Source of the DNA: Sphaerotilus mobilis
GTDB taxonomy: Bacteria; Pseudomonadota; Gammaproteobacteria; Burkholderiales; Burkholderiaceae_C
Length of the DNA: 64,000 nucleotides
NCBI RefSeq assembly: GCF_004216565.1
Contig: NZ_SGWV01000007.1
Location: 310,001-374,000, forward strand
Reading direction: 5' to 3'
Positions within the stretch are counted from its first letter, which is position 1; each line of letters begins with the position of its first letter. Below the pieces are notes generated by a model, which did not search any database, was not told where the DNA came from, and was given only the letters and a program-made list of their open reading frames with translations. Position numbers and translations under genes: made by a program. This document shows, in pieces, positions 16,485 to 25,337 of this stretch.

Positions 16485-17078
16485 TCAGCGCAGGTCACCG
16501 GCCAGGCTGGCCAGGGTCTCGGGCGTCAAGCTGACGTGGCTCGGGTAGTTCGCATGATCACAGCCGACCTTGACGCCCGCCCCGGCGCGGATCGCGGCAC
16601 GGGTCGGCTCGTCGAACTCGAAGCGCACGAAGTGCACGGCCGAGGTCTTTTCGGCGTTCTCTCGGTCCAGGTCCTCGTCAGCGATGGCGTAGACCCGGCG
16701 ATGGCCTTCGACCTCGACGAAGACGCGGTCCTCGACGCCGATCAGACGCGCCAACTCGCGCCGGCGCTCGTTGACGTCGGGGTACTCCAGCAGCATCGTC
16801 GCCTTCCAGTTGCTGCCATCGGGCAGCAGCGGCGCGTAGGCATCCAGTTCGCCCTGGATGCCCTCTTCCTCAAAGATCTTCTCGATGCGCAGCATCTCCT
16901 GGATCTGGTAGCGGATCGTCTTCTCGTCCTCGAACTGCAGCGTCATGTGCTCCCCGAGGTGGACCGAGCGCAGCTTGCGATGTTCGATCACGGCCGCGCG
17001 CATTTCCTTGCGCTGGCGGGCATAGGCTTCGAGGGTCAGCAGGCTATCGCGGGTGATGGCACAGGCGGTGCGGGTCAT
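16485..17078 (-). CDS. DUF3501 family protein
   Basis: 197 residues of unknown function. The frame holds a well-conserved core, RQRKEMRAAVIEHRKLR, LGEHMTLQFEDEKTIRYQIQEMLR and LPDGSNWKATMLLEYPD in pieces, which I recognise as DUF3501. It has no cysteine cluster or membrane segment. It is the third gene of a unit with rubrerythrin and a heterodisulfide-reductase-like Fe-S protein, an arrangement I recall from other Proteobacteria, which hints at peroxide or redox handling. ATG 17078 is 26 bases after the Fe-S gene. Confidence 0.85.
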   Translation of the reverse strand: MTRTACAITRDSLLTLEAYARQRKEMRAAVIEHRKLRSVHLGEHMTLQFEDEKTIRYQIQEMLRIEKIFEEEGIQGELDAYAPLLPDGSNWKATMLLEYPDVNERRRELARLIGVEDRVFVEVEGHRRVYAIADEDLDRENAEKTSAVHFVRFEFDEPTRAAIRAGAGVKVGCDHANYPSHVSLTPETLASLAGDLR

Positions 17079-17104
17079 GGCGGGTGTCCTCGGAAAGGTC
17101 AGAT

Positions 17105-18469
17105 TCACTTGAGGCCGTAGGCCGTCGCCACCAGGCTCAGTGGATGAGCCAGTGGCGCCGTCGGAAGCTGGTTGACGATCAGGCCCTGGGCGATGTGATG
17201 GCCGCCCAGCGGGCAATCCGAGCTGATCCAGTCGGGGCCGTTGCCCTCGGCATCGAGCTTGCCCATGGCCTTGAACACCGGCTTGCCGATCTTCATCGCC
17301 AGGGCGTGGTAGGGCTTCTTGACGCCATAGGTGCCAGCGTGGCCGGAGCAGCGCTCGACCGTGTTGAGCTGCACCTTGACGGTCTGGCCGATCAGCTTGA
17401 GCACTTCCTCGGTCTTGCGCCCGATGTTCTGGACCCGGCCGTGGCAGGGGATCTGGTAGCTGACTCGGCCAAGATCACGCTTGAAGTCGGTTTTGAGCAG
17501 GCCGTCGCGGTGGCGCGCGGCGAGGTACTCGAACGGGTCCCACATGGCCTGCTGGACGCGCAAGACGGCCTCATCGCCGGGGAACATCAGCGGCAGTTCC
17601 TGCTTGAACATCAGCGTGCAGGACGGCACGGCCGACACGATGGCCCAGCCGTCGCGCGCATACCGGTCCAGCACGGGGATGTTGGCTTCCTTGGCCTGGG
17701 CCACCGAGTCCAGGTCGCCCAGTTCGAGCTTGGGCATGCCGCAGCAGCGTTCCTTGTCGACCAGTTCGTAGGGGATGTCGTTGTGCGCGAGCACGGCGAG
17801 CAGGTCATGGCCGATGCCGGGCTCGTTGTAGTTGATGTAGCAGGTCGAATAGACCGCGACCTTGCCGGGTGTGCGCTGGCCGTTCGTGACGGTGCGGGCG
17901 GGGCTCTCGGCCGCGCCCCAGCGAAAGCGCTGCGTGGCCAGGCTGGGCATCCAGGCATCCGGGTGCACGCCGAGAAAACGGTCCATGGCCTTGCGTGCCA
18001 AAGGCGTCGCGTTGATCGCGTTCACCGCCTGAACGACCAGAGGGATGCCGGCGAACTGGCCATGCTTGTCGGTCGAGGCCAGGAACTGGTCGGCCTTGCT
18101 GACCTCGCCCTTCTTGAAGCGGATCGCCTTGGCACGCAACATCAGGTGCGGGAAGTCCAGGTTCCAAGCGTGCGGCGGCACATACGGACACTTGGTCATG
18201 TAGCAGAGGTCGCACAGATAGCACTGCTCGACGACCTTGCCGTAGTCGGCCTTGGGGATGCCGTGAACCTCGCCGTCATCGGTCTCGTCGACCAGATCGA
18301 AGAGCGCCGGAAAGCTCTGGCACAGGCTGACACAGCGGCGACAGCCGTGGCAGATGTCGAACACCCGCTCCAGTTCGGCGTTGCACTTGTCCTCGTCGTG
18401 GAAGTCGGCGCTGAGCCAGTCCAGCGGGTGACGGGTCGGTGCCTCGAGGTTGCCTTCACGGGTGCTCAT
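17105..18469 (-). CDS. Heterodisulfide reductase-related Fe-S protein (GlpC-like)
   Basis: 454 residues. Two 4Fe-4S ferredoxin motifs occur near the N-terminus: [11 protein letters not shown] and [13 protein letters not shown]. The C-terminal half has two CCG-type domains as in HdrB and GlpC; the first ends in RCCGMP, while the second reads RCSGHAG, so one cysteine is missing. It is soluble by sequence. The start at 18469 has a good AGGAG eight bases upstream; the open frame extends further but without support. It probably passes electrons to or from the rubrerythrin encoded just before it. Confidence 0.88.
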   Translation of the reverse strand: MSTREGNLEAPTRHPLDWLSADFHDEDKCNAELERVFDICHGCRRCVSLCQSFPALFDLVDETDDGEVHGIPKADYGKVVEQCYLCDLCYMTKCPYVPPHAWNLDFPHLMLRAKAIRFKKGEVSKADQFLASTDKHGQFAGIPLVVQAVNAINATPLARKAMDRFLGVHPDAWMPSLATQRFRWGAAESPARTVTNGQRTPGKVAVYSTCYINYNEPGIGHDLLAVLAHNDIPYELVDKERCCGMPKLELGDLDSVAQAKEANIPVLDRYARDGWAIVSAVPSCTLMFKQELPLMFPGDEAVLRVQQAMWDPFEYLAARHRDGLLKTDFKRDLGRVSYQIPCHGRVQNIGRKTEEVLKLIGQTVKVQLNTVERCSGHAGTYGVKKPYHALAMKIGKPVFKAMGKLDAEGNGPDWISSDCPLGGHHIAQGLIVNQLPTAPLAHPLSLVATAYGLK

Positions 18470-18554
18470 CGGACGCTCCTCCACGCGGCGGTGGGCAGGA
18501 TCAGAAGATCGGTGGGACGACCGGCGGCTGGACGCCACCGGTCGCCCACTCGAC

Positions 18555-18977
18555 TCAGTCGACCAGCGCGTCGAGCGCCTTCTGGTAGCGGTTCGCGTGC
18601 GAACGCTCGGCCTTGGCCAGCGTCTCGAACCAGTCGGCGATCTCGTCGAAGCCCTCGTCGCGGGCGGTCTTGGCCATGCCCGGGTACATGTCGGTGTACT
18701 CGTGGGTCTCGCCAGCGACGGCGGCCATCAGGTTCTGGCGGCTGGAGCCGATCGGCAGGCCGGTCGCCGGATCGCCAACGGCCTCCAGGAACTCGAGGTG
18801 GCCGTGCGCATGGCCGGTCTCGCCCTCGGCGGTCGAGCGGAACAGTGCGGCGACGTCGTTCTGGCCTTCGATGTCAGCCTTGTTCGCGAAGTACAGGTAG
18901 CGGCGATTGGCCTGGGATTCGCCGGCGAAGGCGTCCTTCAGGTTCTGCTCGGTCTTGGAACCCTTGAGTGTGCTCAT
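18555..18977 (-). CDS. Rubrerythrin (ferritin-like diiron domain only)
   Basis: 140 residues. The ferritin-like four-helix bundle has the two expected E...ExxH half-sites, in [16 protein letters not shown] and in the pair AGETHEY / [11 protein letters not shown]. The C-terminal rubredoxin domain of classical rubrerythrin is absent, so electrons must come from a partner, plausibly the Fe-S protein 86 bases downstream. It reduces peroxide in the cytoplasm. The ATG at 18977 has GGAGAG upstream. A possible promoter is TTGCCT (19137-19132), 17 bases, TAGAGA (19114-19109). Confidence 0.93.
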   Translation of the reverse strand: MSTLKGSKTEQNLKDAFAGESQANRRYLYFANKADIEGQNDVAALFRSTAEGETGHAHGHLEFLEAVGDPATGLPIGSSRQNLMAAVAGETHEYTDMYPGMAKTARDEGFDEIADWFETLAKAERSHANRYQKALDALVD

Positions 18978-19226
18978 CTGTCTCTCCGTTGGGACCTGCG
19001 TGGTGGATGGGGGCGCCACAGCGGCATCTGCCGGGGGGCTGCCTGCACGACCGACTGGGGGCCGTGAACCTCACGATAGCCGATGGAAAAAACAGGCCGA
19101 TTAGGTTTTCTCTATGCCTGGATGGGGCTGCAGGCAATGACCTCGCCAGGCGACGGCAAGCCCTGCCGGATGCCCATGCCAGCGAGAATCCGGCCTGACC
19201 CGAACCCTGCATCCACCCTGATCCCC

Positions 19227-20168
19227 ATGAGCATCGCCCCCTACCTGCGCACCATCGGCCGAGGCAAGGACGGCGCCCGTCCACTCGACCGCGAGGCGGC
19301 CCGCACCCTGATGGCGCTGATCCTCGACGGCCGTGTCAGCGATCTCGAACTGGGTGGCTTCGCGCTGGCCATGCGCATCAAGGGCGAAAGTGCCGACGAG
19401 CTGGCGGGCTTCATCGACGCGACGATGGCTCACATGCTGAGCCTGCCTGCGCCCTCCGCTGAACAGGGCCCGGCCGTGCTGCTGCCCAGCTACAACGGTG
19501 CGCGCAAGTTGCCCAACCTGACCCCGCTGCTGGCGATGTTGCTGGCCCGTGCGGGCGTGCCGGTGCTCGTTCATGGCGTGCTGGACGATCCCGGTCGCAT
19601 CACCAGCGCGGCGATCTTCACGGCCCTCGGCCTTCCACCCGTGGGCGATGCCAGCGCGGTCGCGCAACGCTGGTCCGATGGCCAGCCGGCGTTCATGGCG
19701 CTGGAGGCCCTCAACCGGCCACTGGCCGGCCTGCTGGCGATCCGCCGCGTGCTGGGTCTGCGCAACAGCGGCCACACCGTCGCCAAGCTGCTGCCCGCCG
19801 TGCCGGGCGCGCTGCGGGTGGTCAACCACACGCATCCCGAATACGCCGTCAGCCTGACGCAGTTCCTGGGCGACAGCCGCGCCGATGCGGTGCTGATGCG
19901 CGGCACCGAAGGGGAACCGGTGGCCGATGCGCGCCGCCAGCCGCGCCTGCAGGTTCACCTGAAGGGCGAACGTCGCCCGGACCTGGACGTGGCCCCACAA
20001 GAGGGCGTTCTGATCGACGTGCCGGACCTGCCGCCGTCGATCGATGCGACCAGCACGGCCGCACTGATCGGCCTGATGCTGGAGGGCGACAGGCCGGTGC
20101 CCACGCCGATCCTCATGCAGGTCGAGACCTTGCTGGCGATCAGGTCGAGGATGACCCCGGATCACTGA
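19227..20168 (+). CDS. ybiB: YbiB (TrpD2) DNA-binding protein
   Basis: 313 residues, fold of anthranilate phosphoribosyltransferase. E. coli YbiB binds nucleic acid without sequence preference, is LexA-controlled and lacks the TrpD reaction; this protein has the same YbiB-type pattern (GRGKDGARPLDREAARTLMALIL in pieces, then SADELAGFIDATMAHM and RRVLGLRNSGHTVAKLL). The glycine-rich PRPP loop of true TrpD is replaced. ATG 19227 gives the family N-terminus. Its 3' end overlaps the convergent H-NS-like gene by 29 bases. Confidence 0.9.
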   Translation: MSIAPYLRTIGRGKDGARPLDREAARTLMALILDGRVSDLELGGFALAMRIKGESADELAGFIDATMAHMLSLPAPSAEQGPAVLLPSYNGARKLPNLTPLLAMLLARAGVPVLVHGVLDDPGRITSAAIFTALGLPPVGDASAVAQRWSDGQPAFMALEALNRPLAGLLAIRRVLGLRNSGHTVAKLLPAVPGALRVVNHTHPEYAVSLTQFLGDSRADAVLMRGTEGEPVADARRQPRLQVHLKGERRPDLDVAPQEGVLIDVPDLPPSIDATSTAALIGLMLEGDRPVPTPILMQVETLLAIRSRMTPDH

Positions 20169-20466
20169 GGCCGGTTGCGCCGAGGTCCGCCTCAACCGAG
20201 GTCGAACAGCGCAACTCGTCGACCGTGTAGCCCTCTCGGATCAAGGCCTGGCGCAGCCAGTCGGGCTGGCTGCCGAGGCCGTCCCAGGTCTCGCCGCTGA
20301 CGGGGTGCCGGTAGCGGACCTCGGCCACCACCCGGCGCCGAACGACGGGAGCAGCCGACACCGGGACACCCGCGAGTTCCTCGGGCTCAATCTTCCAGAA
20401 TTCCATCAAGCGGCGGATCTTGCGGATGGCCGCCAGCTTCTCGAGATCTGCGTCGTCGTCGTGCAT
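20140..20466 (-). CDS. H-NS family-like nucleoid protein
   Basis: 108 residues. An N-terminal helical part (about 5-32) precedes a linker and an H-NS C-terminal domain: RYRHPVSGETWDGLGSQPDWLRQAL at about 51-75 matches the Y-R-P-x-G-x-T-W-G-G-P-W pattern. The AT-hook-like core is GLG here rather than the usual GRG, so minor-groove binding may be altered. The dimerisation region is short. It converges on ybiB with a 29-base overlap. Identity as H-NS-like is good; true silencing activity is open. Confidence 0.75.
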   Translation of the reverse strand: MHDDDADLEKLAAIRKIRRLMEFWKIEPEELAGVPVSAAPVVRRRVVAEVRYRHPVSGETWDGLGSQPDWLRQALIREGYTVDELRCSTSVEADLGATGLSDPGSSST

Positions 20467-20491
20467 CTGCTGGGATGAGGTGCTGCCTGAC

Positions 20492-20514
20492 CGGCACACA
20501 CCGATGGTGTGCCG
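20492..20514. repeat. Inverted repeat upstream of H-NS-like gene
   Basis: CGGCACAC (20492-20499) and GTGTGCCG (20507-20514), eight perfect pairs around a seven-base centre, 26 bases before the H-NS-like start codon. It could be an operator or a leader hairpin. Confidence 0.45.
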
Positions 20515-20585
20515 CAATGACCGGCAATCATGGCACACGCCACACCCCGCAAACCCGCCGGAGCGAGCGGCCGGGACGGCTCGCC

Positions 20586-20591
20586 TACAAT
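20586..20591 (+). promoter_or_regulatory. -10 element of SRP RNA
   Basis: TACAAT, ending six bases before the inferred 5' end of the SRP RNA at 20597. The -35 region is GC-rich and not obvious. Confidence 0.55.
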
Positions 20592-20596
20592 CGTCC

Positions 20597-20699
20597 GTGA
20601 CGGGCCTCCCCGCATGGGCAGGCGGCCAAACGGGTCAGGTCGGGAACGAAGCAGCCCTAACCGATTCTGTTCAGTGCCGGGGTTCAGGCTCGTCACCCT
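20597..20699 (+). ncRNA. ffs: Signal recognition particle RNA (4.5S)
   Basis: About 100 bases. The SRP domain IV hallmark is plain: GGTCAGGTCGGGAACGAAGC with the following AGCCC, equivalent to the E. coli AGGTCCGGAAGGAAGCAGCC region that binds Ffh. The ends pair as GTGACG (20597-20602) with CGTCAC (20691-20696). This RNA scaffolds Ffh for co-translational membrane targeting. Ends are estimated from pairing. Confidence 0.95.
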
Positions 20700-21029
20700 T
20701 CTTCCAGAAAACACGCGCAGATCCACGGGTTAAGCCCCTCCGGGCCCCCGAGGATCCGGATGCATCGCATCGCTGTGTCACCTCACCCTTCATGGTGAGC
20801 GTCCGCAACACAGCTCGCAGGTCCCTCCTGGCGCGGCGCTCCCTGCTGCCTGCGCATCGTTCTACCGAACGCCCACCTGAATGCTTCATGCCCGCACGGG
20901 CACCTCGTCATGTCGCTCGTGAGGGGCGGCTGGGCTGCGCGGTCTCGGTCGCGACGGCAGTGGGCTTCCTCGCACTGGCAGGGGCGCTGGCGTGGGGACG
21001 CCGACGAGTTCGGGGATGTGCCGAAGAAG
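20700..21029. other. 330-base stretch without a supported gene
   Basis: Between SRP RNA and the HDOD terminator. The only open frame of note is 91 codons (20793-21067, plus) with one hydrophobic segment near its centre, but it has no Shine-Dalgarno site, no recognisable domain and runs through the terminator hairpin, so I do not call it. I see no RNA motif. Confidence 0.4.
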
Positions 21030-21051
21030 GGGCGCCAGCACACCGGCGCCC
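21030..21051 (-). terminator. Terminator of the HDOD gene
   Basis: Stem GGGCGCC/GGCGCCC with an eight-base loop, followed on the minus strand by CTTCTTC. It lies 26 bases past the stop of the pseudokinase-HDOD gene. Confidence 0.6.
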
Positions 21052-21076
21052 GCTGTCACGTGCCTGAAGGCTGGCC

Positions 21077-22858
21077 TCAGGCGGCCTTGACCTGCAGGTG
21101 GCGCGCGAGCTTGTCGCGGGCGTCGAGGTAGGCCTGCTTGAGGCTTTCCACGCTGACACCCAGCGCCCGCGCATAGCGGTTGGCGACCTGGGCCAGGGCT
21201 CGCGGCTGTGCAGCAACTGGCGCGTCGAAGGCCTGCAGGGTCTCGTTGGCGCAGCTCGACACCACCCGCAACCAACCGTCGACCGTGTGGGGTGCAACCA
21301 CCGACTGGCCCGGCGGCAGCGGCAGCATGGTCTCCTGCACCGACTCGTCCAGGCCCCAGTGGCGCGCCAATGCGTTGGCCATGGACTGCAGGTCCACGCC
21401 CAGCACCGCCATGGCCGCAGCATCCTCGCTCAGGCCCGGCGTCACCGGGTCACCCTCGCGCAGGGGCGGACCGGGCTGCATCAGCTGGCGGATCTGCACC
21501 GCCTCGTCGGGGAAGTGGTAGTAGGTCACGAGACGGCCCAGATGCTGCAGCTGCGCCGCGATCAGCGCGCCTTCGGCATCGAGGCCCGCCGGCACCAGCA
21601 CCTCCGCCAGATGCCCGGCCATGCAGGCGCGGCGCATGGCGCGTTCGAGCCGCTCGGCCGCGCCGTCGCGCAGCGGACCGGGCCAGGCGCGCAGGGTTGA
21701 AGCCGCCCGCCGCACACCGGTCAGGCCAATCAGCTGGATGGCGCGCCGCACGGTGGTCACGCCATCGTCGGACATCAGGCCGATGCTGGCCGAGTTGACG
21801 CTGCGCAGCAGCTCGAAGGACAGCGCCGGATCCTCCAGCACGACGTCGGTCAGCTCGTCGAGCCGGCGAGTCTCCATGCGCGAGAGCTGCACCACGCGCT
21901 GCGCCAGACCCGGCAAGGCGGGCAGGTGGCCATTGACGCGCAAGCGGTCGAGCAGCAGGGCCAGCGGTCCGCCACGGTCGGAAGACTCGACCTGGCGCCA
22001 ACCCGAAAGTGCCCGCTCCAGACTGCGAGCCCCCAGGTAACGGCGGCGCTCGTGGCGGTCGGTTGCGCGGTTGATGATCGCCCGCAACGCGTCAGAGACT
22101 GGAGCTGGCAAGGACCAGGGCAGCCGCACGATGTCCTGGCCCAGCCGGTTGATGGCGCTGGGCAGATCGGTCTCGTCAAGCGCAGGGGCTTGGGCGATCC
22201 AGCCGTAGAGCAGCAGGCCGATCGCCAGCACGTCGCGGTCGGTGGTGAGGTGCCGGCGGGCCGAGATCGGGTCTTCCGGATCCCCGCTGACGGTGTCGGC
22301 CGACAGCGGCGTGCGCGAGCCGGGCATGCCGCAGCCCCAGACCATCAGCCGCCCGTTCTTGGTCACGAACAGGGTGTGCAGGCCCACGTCGCCATGGGCG
22401 AAGCCGGCGTCGTGTACGTAGGCCAGCCCTTCGAGTGCATCGATCGCCCAGCCAGCCACCTCCACCGGAGGGCCCGGCTTGCGTTCGGCGAGTTGCTGGG
22501 CCAGCGTCGTGGCGCCCTGGGGCCGGTCACACACAACAAAGGCACGACCAGCGTGCGCACCGCTCTCCACCGACGTCAGCAGGCGCGGATGTTCCAGGCG
22601 CGCCGCACGACGCAGGTTGTCCACCGCCGCGGCCAGTTCAAGACGGTCGTCGATGGGATGCCGCGCGATCAGCAGCCAGACGTCCTGCTGGACGCGCGGA
22701 TCCCGGGCCAGCCAGGCCATGGTCTGGGAGCTTCGCCCCATCAGCTCGCGCAGTTCGAAGCGCCCGAACGTGCGCGCCAGCGCTGTCGCCGCGCGGGGCG
22801 ATGCGTCGGTCGGGGCGCGTGAAGGAGGAGACGGAGGCGGCATGCGCGTCGATGGCAC
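21077..22858 (-). CDS. Pseudokinase-HDOD domain fusion protein
   Basis: 593 residues from a GTG at 22858 with AGGA upstream; an ATG at 22843 is the alternative. The N-terminal part (about 30-285) follows a Ser/Thr kinase fold: GRSSQTMAWLARD as the glycine-loop region, YVHDAGFAHGDV for the catalytic loop (HGDV at 155-158). The VAIK lysine is absent (VWLLIARH) and DFG is replaced by WGCG (174-177), so it is probably catalytically dead. The rest (about 300-510) is an HDOD domain starting NGHLPALPGLAQRV, a non-catalytic HD relative found in signalling proteins. Cytoplasmic by sequence; role unknown. Confidence 0.82.
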   Translation of the reverse strand: MPSTRMPPPSPPSRAPTDASPRAATALARTFGRFELRELMGRSSQTMAWLARDPRVQQDVWLLIARHPIDDRLELAAAVDNLRRAARLEHPRLLTSVESGAHAGRAFVVCDRPQGATTLAQQLAERKPGPPVEVAGWAIDALEGLAYVHDAGFAHGDVGLHTLFVTKNGRLMVWGCGMPGSRTPLSADTVSGDPEDPISARRHLTTDRDVLAIGLLLYGWIAQAPALDETDLPSAINRLGQDIVRLPWSLPAPVSDALRAIINRATDRHERRRYLGARSLERALSGWRQVESSDRGGPLALLLDRLRVNGHLPALPGLAQRVVQLSRMETRRLDELTDVVLEDPALSFELLRSVNSASIGLMSDDGVTTVRRAIQLIGLTGVRRAASTLRAWPGPLRDGAAERLERAMRRACMAGHLAEVLVPAGLDAEGALIAAQLQHLGRLVTYYHFPDEAVQIRQLMQPGPPLREGDPVTPGLSEDAAAMAVLGVDLQSMANALARHWGLDESVQETMLPLPPGQSVVAPHTVDGWLRVVSSCANETLQAFDAPVAAQPRALAQVANRYARALGVSVESLKQAYLDARDKLARHLQVKAA

Positions 22859-23053
22859 GGTTCGGATGTCCTGATTGAACCGCCTGGCCTGCCCACTTCA
22901 AGCGCAGAACAAGGTCGGAAATGTCGCCAGATTCCAGCCACGTTGGCGGCGATTCATCCACGTCCCATCCGCAGGTCGGCGACGTTTTCGTGAACGTGCA
23001 AAAATCCGGGCTTCCGTCCGCAATCCCGAGCGGACTCCATCTGCGGATCCCCC

Positions 23054-23383
23054 ATGAGCAGCGATCTCATCAAACACGTTTCCGATGCGACCTTCGACGG
23101 CGATGTCGTCAAGAATGGCAAGCCCGTCCTGGTGGATTACTGGGCGGAGTGGTGCGGCCCCTGCAAGATGATCGCTCCGGTCCTCGACGAAGTCGCCAAG
23201 GACTACGAGGGTCGCTTGCAGATCGCGAAGATGAACGTCGACGAAAACCGCGAAGTGCCAGCACGTTTCGGCATCCGCGGCATCCCGACGCTGATGATCT
23301 TCAAGGAAGGCCAGCTCGCCGCAACCAAGGTCGGCGCCGTGTCCAAGGCCCAGTTGACGGCCTTCATCGACGCGCACCTATAA
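23054..23383 (+). CDS. trxA: Thioredoxin 1
   Basis: 109 residues, full length. The redox site is WCGPC within DYWAEWCGPCKMIAP, and the cis-proline lies in GIRGIPTLMIF. It is the general cytoplasmic disulfide reductase. It lies directly before rho, as in E. coli and most Proteobacteria. The rho promoter appears to be embedded in its last codons. Confidence 0.98.
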   Translation: MSSDLIKHVSDATFDGDVVKNGKPVLVDYWAEWCGPCKMIAPVLDEVAKDYEGRLQIAKMNVDENREVPARFGIRGIPTLMIFKEGQLAATKVGAVSKAQLTAFIDAHL

Positions 23384-23384
23384 T
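23354..23384 (+). promoter_or_regulatory. Probable rho promoter inside the trxA 3' end
   Basis: TTGACG (23354-23359) and a perfect TATAAT (23379-23384) separated by 19 bases; the -10 straddles the trxA stop codon. Transcription would begin near 23391, giving a leader of about 230 bases before rho. The leader starts with the hairpin ATCGGGCG/CGCCCGAT (23392-23399 with 23414-23421). The spacer is two bases longer than ideal. Confidence 0.5.
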
Positions 23385-23618
23385 CTTTTCCATCGGGCGT
23401 CGGAGTCATCCGTCGCCCGATCGTCCACCCGCCCGCACATGACGCGGGGCGACCCCTCCCAGGGTCATCCGGTGGTCGATCGAACCCTATCCCTGAGCTT
23501 CCCCCGGATCCCACTGCGGATCGCTGCCATCCCGAACGGCCCGTGGCCGACTCGGTGACATGGCTCGTACCGATCCGGCACGGGCTTCCCCACACGCTGA
23601 CTTTCCGGGTTCAATCCC

Positions 23619-24881
23619 ATGCATCTTTCCGAACTCAAGGCCCTGCACATTTCGGCCCTCGTCCAGATGGCCGAGACGCTGGAGATCGAGGCCGCCAGCC
23701 GCCTGCGCAAGCAGGAACTGATGTTCGCGATCATGAAAAAGCGCGCCCGCCAGGGCGAGCAGATCTTCGGAGACGGCGTGCTGGAAGTCCTGCCCGACGG
23801 TTTCGGCTTCTTGCGGGCACTGGACGCGAGTTTCCTGGCCAGCACTGACGACATCTACCTGTCGCCGAGCCAGATCCGGCGCTTCAATCTCCACACCGGC
23901 GACATGATCGAAGGGGAGGTTCGTGTCCCGAAAGACGGCGAACGCTACTTCGCGCTGGTGAAGGTCGATCGGGTCAATGACCTGACGCCCGAGGAGAACA
24001 AGAACAAGATCATGTTCGAGAACCTCACGCCGCTGTTCCCCAAGGAACAGTTCCGGCTGGAGCGTGACGTCCGCGGTGAGGAAAACATCACCAGCCGGAT
24101 CATCGACTTGATCGCCCCCATCGGCAAAGGCCAACGCGCCCTGCTCGTCGCGCCGCCCAAGAGCGGCAAGACGGTCATGATGCAGCACCTGGCGCACTCG
24201 ATGGTCGCCAACCACCCGGACGTGCACCTGATCGTCCTGCTGGTCGACGAGCGTCCCGAGGAAGTGACCGAGATGCAGCGCACGGTGCGCGGCGAGGTCA
24301 TCAGCTCGACCTTCGACGAGCCTGCCGCCCGCCACGTGCAGGTCGCAGAAATGGTGATCGAGCGCGCCAAGCGCTTGGTCGAGTTGCGCAAGGACGTGGT
24401 GATCCTGCTGGACTCCATCACCCGTCTGGCCCGCGCTTACAACAACGTCCTGCCCTCATCGGGCAAGGTGCTGACCGGCGGCGTCGACGCCAACGCGCTG
24501 CAGCGCCCCAAGCGGTTCTTCGGCGCCGCTCGCAATGTCGAGGAAGGCGGCTCGCTGACGATCATCGGCACCGCGCTGGTCGACACCGGCAGTCGCATGG
24601 ACGAGGTCATCTACGAAGAGTTCAAGGGCACCGGCAACTGCGAGATCCACCTCGATCGCCGCATGGCCGAGAAACGCGTCTATCCGTCGATCCTGCTCAA
24701 CAAGAGCGGCACGCGGCGCGAGGAACTGCTGCTCAAGCCGGAAATCCTCCAGAAGACGTGGATCTTGCGCAAGCTGCTCTATCCGATGGACGAGATCGAG
24801 GCGATGGAGTTCATCCTCGAGAAGATGAAGGCCACCAAGAGCAACGTCGACTTCTTCGATCTCATGCGGCGAGGCGGCTGA
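23619..24881 (+). CDS. rho: Transcription termination factor Rho
   Basis: 420 residues, the compact form with no insertion. Order: N-terminal helical bundle ([19 protein letters not shown]), OSR RNA-binding cold-shock-like fold ([13 protein letters not shown]-type segment at 45-60, [12 protein letters not shown]), then the RecA-like motor with Walker A PPKSGKT near residue 180 and Walker [18 protein letters not shown]. The Q-loop ([15 protein letters not shown]) and R-loop regions are intact. It is a hexameric RNA translocase that ends untranslated transcripts. The long leader upstream is compatible with autogenous attenuation. Confidence 0.98.
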   Translation: MHLSELKALHISALVQMAETLEIEAASRLRKQELMFAIMKKRARQGEQIFGDGVLEVLPDGFGFLRALDASFLASTDDIYLSPSQIRRFNLHTGDMIEGEVRVPKDGERYFALVKVDRVNDLTPEENKNKIMFENLTPLFPKEQFRLERDVRGEENITSRIIDLIAPIGKGQRALLVAPPKSGKTVMMQHLAHSMVANHPDVHLIVLLVDERPEEVTEMQRTVRGEVISSTFDEPAARHVQVAEMVIERAKRLVELRKDVVILLDSITRLARAYNNVLPSSGKVLTGGVDANALQRPKRFFGAARNVEEGGSLTIIGTALVDTGSRMDEVIYEEFKGTGNCEIHLDRRMAEKRVYPSILLNKSGTRREELLLKPEILQKTWILRKLLYPMDEIEAMEFILEKMKATKSNVDFFDLMRRGG

Positions 24882-24892
24882 GTCCGACAAGC

Positions 24893-24898
24893 TATAAT
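24893..24898 (+). promoter_or_regulatory. -10 element before the L31 gene
   Basis: TATAAT 12 bases after the rho stop, followed by a T-rich run. It probably gives the ribosomal protein gene its own transcript. No convincing -35 is visible. Confidence 0.45.
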
Positions 24899-24970
24899 TT
24901 TTGTTTTTCCGCTGTCAGAAAGTGCGCTCGCATGGTGCGACGTGGCTGCTGGCACACAGCGAGGTTCCCC

Positions 24971-25228
24971 ATGAAAGACGGCATCCACCCGAACTACCGC
25001 GACGTCTGCTTCGTCGACCTGTCCAACGGCTTCAAGTTCGTGACCCGCTCCTGCGCGCCGGCTCGCGAAATGATCAAGATGGAAGACGGCCGCGAACTGC
25101 CGCTGTTCAAGCTGGAAACCACCAGCGAGACCCACCCGTTCTACACGGGCCAGCAGAAGAGCGTGGACAACCTCGGTGGTCGCGTCGAGAAGTTCCGCAA
25201 CAAGTTCAAGGTCGGCATCAAGCGCTGA
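24971..25228 (+). CDS. rpmE2: 50S ribosomal protein L31 type B
   Basis: 85 residues. [20 protein letters not shown] and the longer C-terminal part [14 protein letters not shown] (in pieces) are those of type B L31. It lacks the CxxC zinc site of type A (only lone C13 and C28), so it does not need zinc. In enteric bacteria this form is a zinc-starvation backup under Zur; here it lies after rho with no Zur box that I can see, so it may be the regular copy. A strong terminator follows. Confidence 0.95.
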   Translation: MKDGIHPNYRDVCFVDLSNGFKFVTRSCAPAREMIKMEDGRELPLFKLETTSETHPFYTGQQKSVDNLGGRVEKFRNKFKVGIKR

Positions 25229-25253
25229 CACGGCGCTCGCGCCGGAACGATCG

Positions 25254-25278
25254 AAGGCAGCCTCGGCTGCCTTTTTTC
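25254..25278 (+). terminator. Rho-independent terminator after L31
   Basis: AAGGCAG (25254-25260), loop CCTCGG, CTGCCTT (25267-25273) followed by a run of T (CTTTTTTCTT). This is the clearest intrinsic terminator in the window. Confidence 0.9.
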
Positions 25279-25337
25279 TTGGTCGCGCCGGATGCTGCTG
25301 CAAGAATCTCCCGCCGCCCTGAGGCTCGCCTGCCCCC

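Noticed and set aside
20793-21067. 91-codon plus-strand frame after SRP RNA
   Set aside because: One hydrophobic stretch but no ribosome site, family or conservation evidence; it runs through a terminator hairpin.
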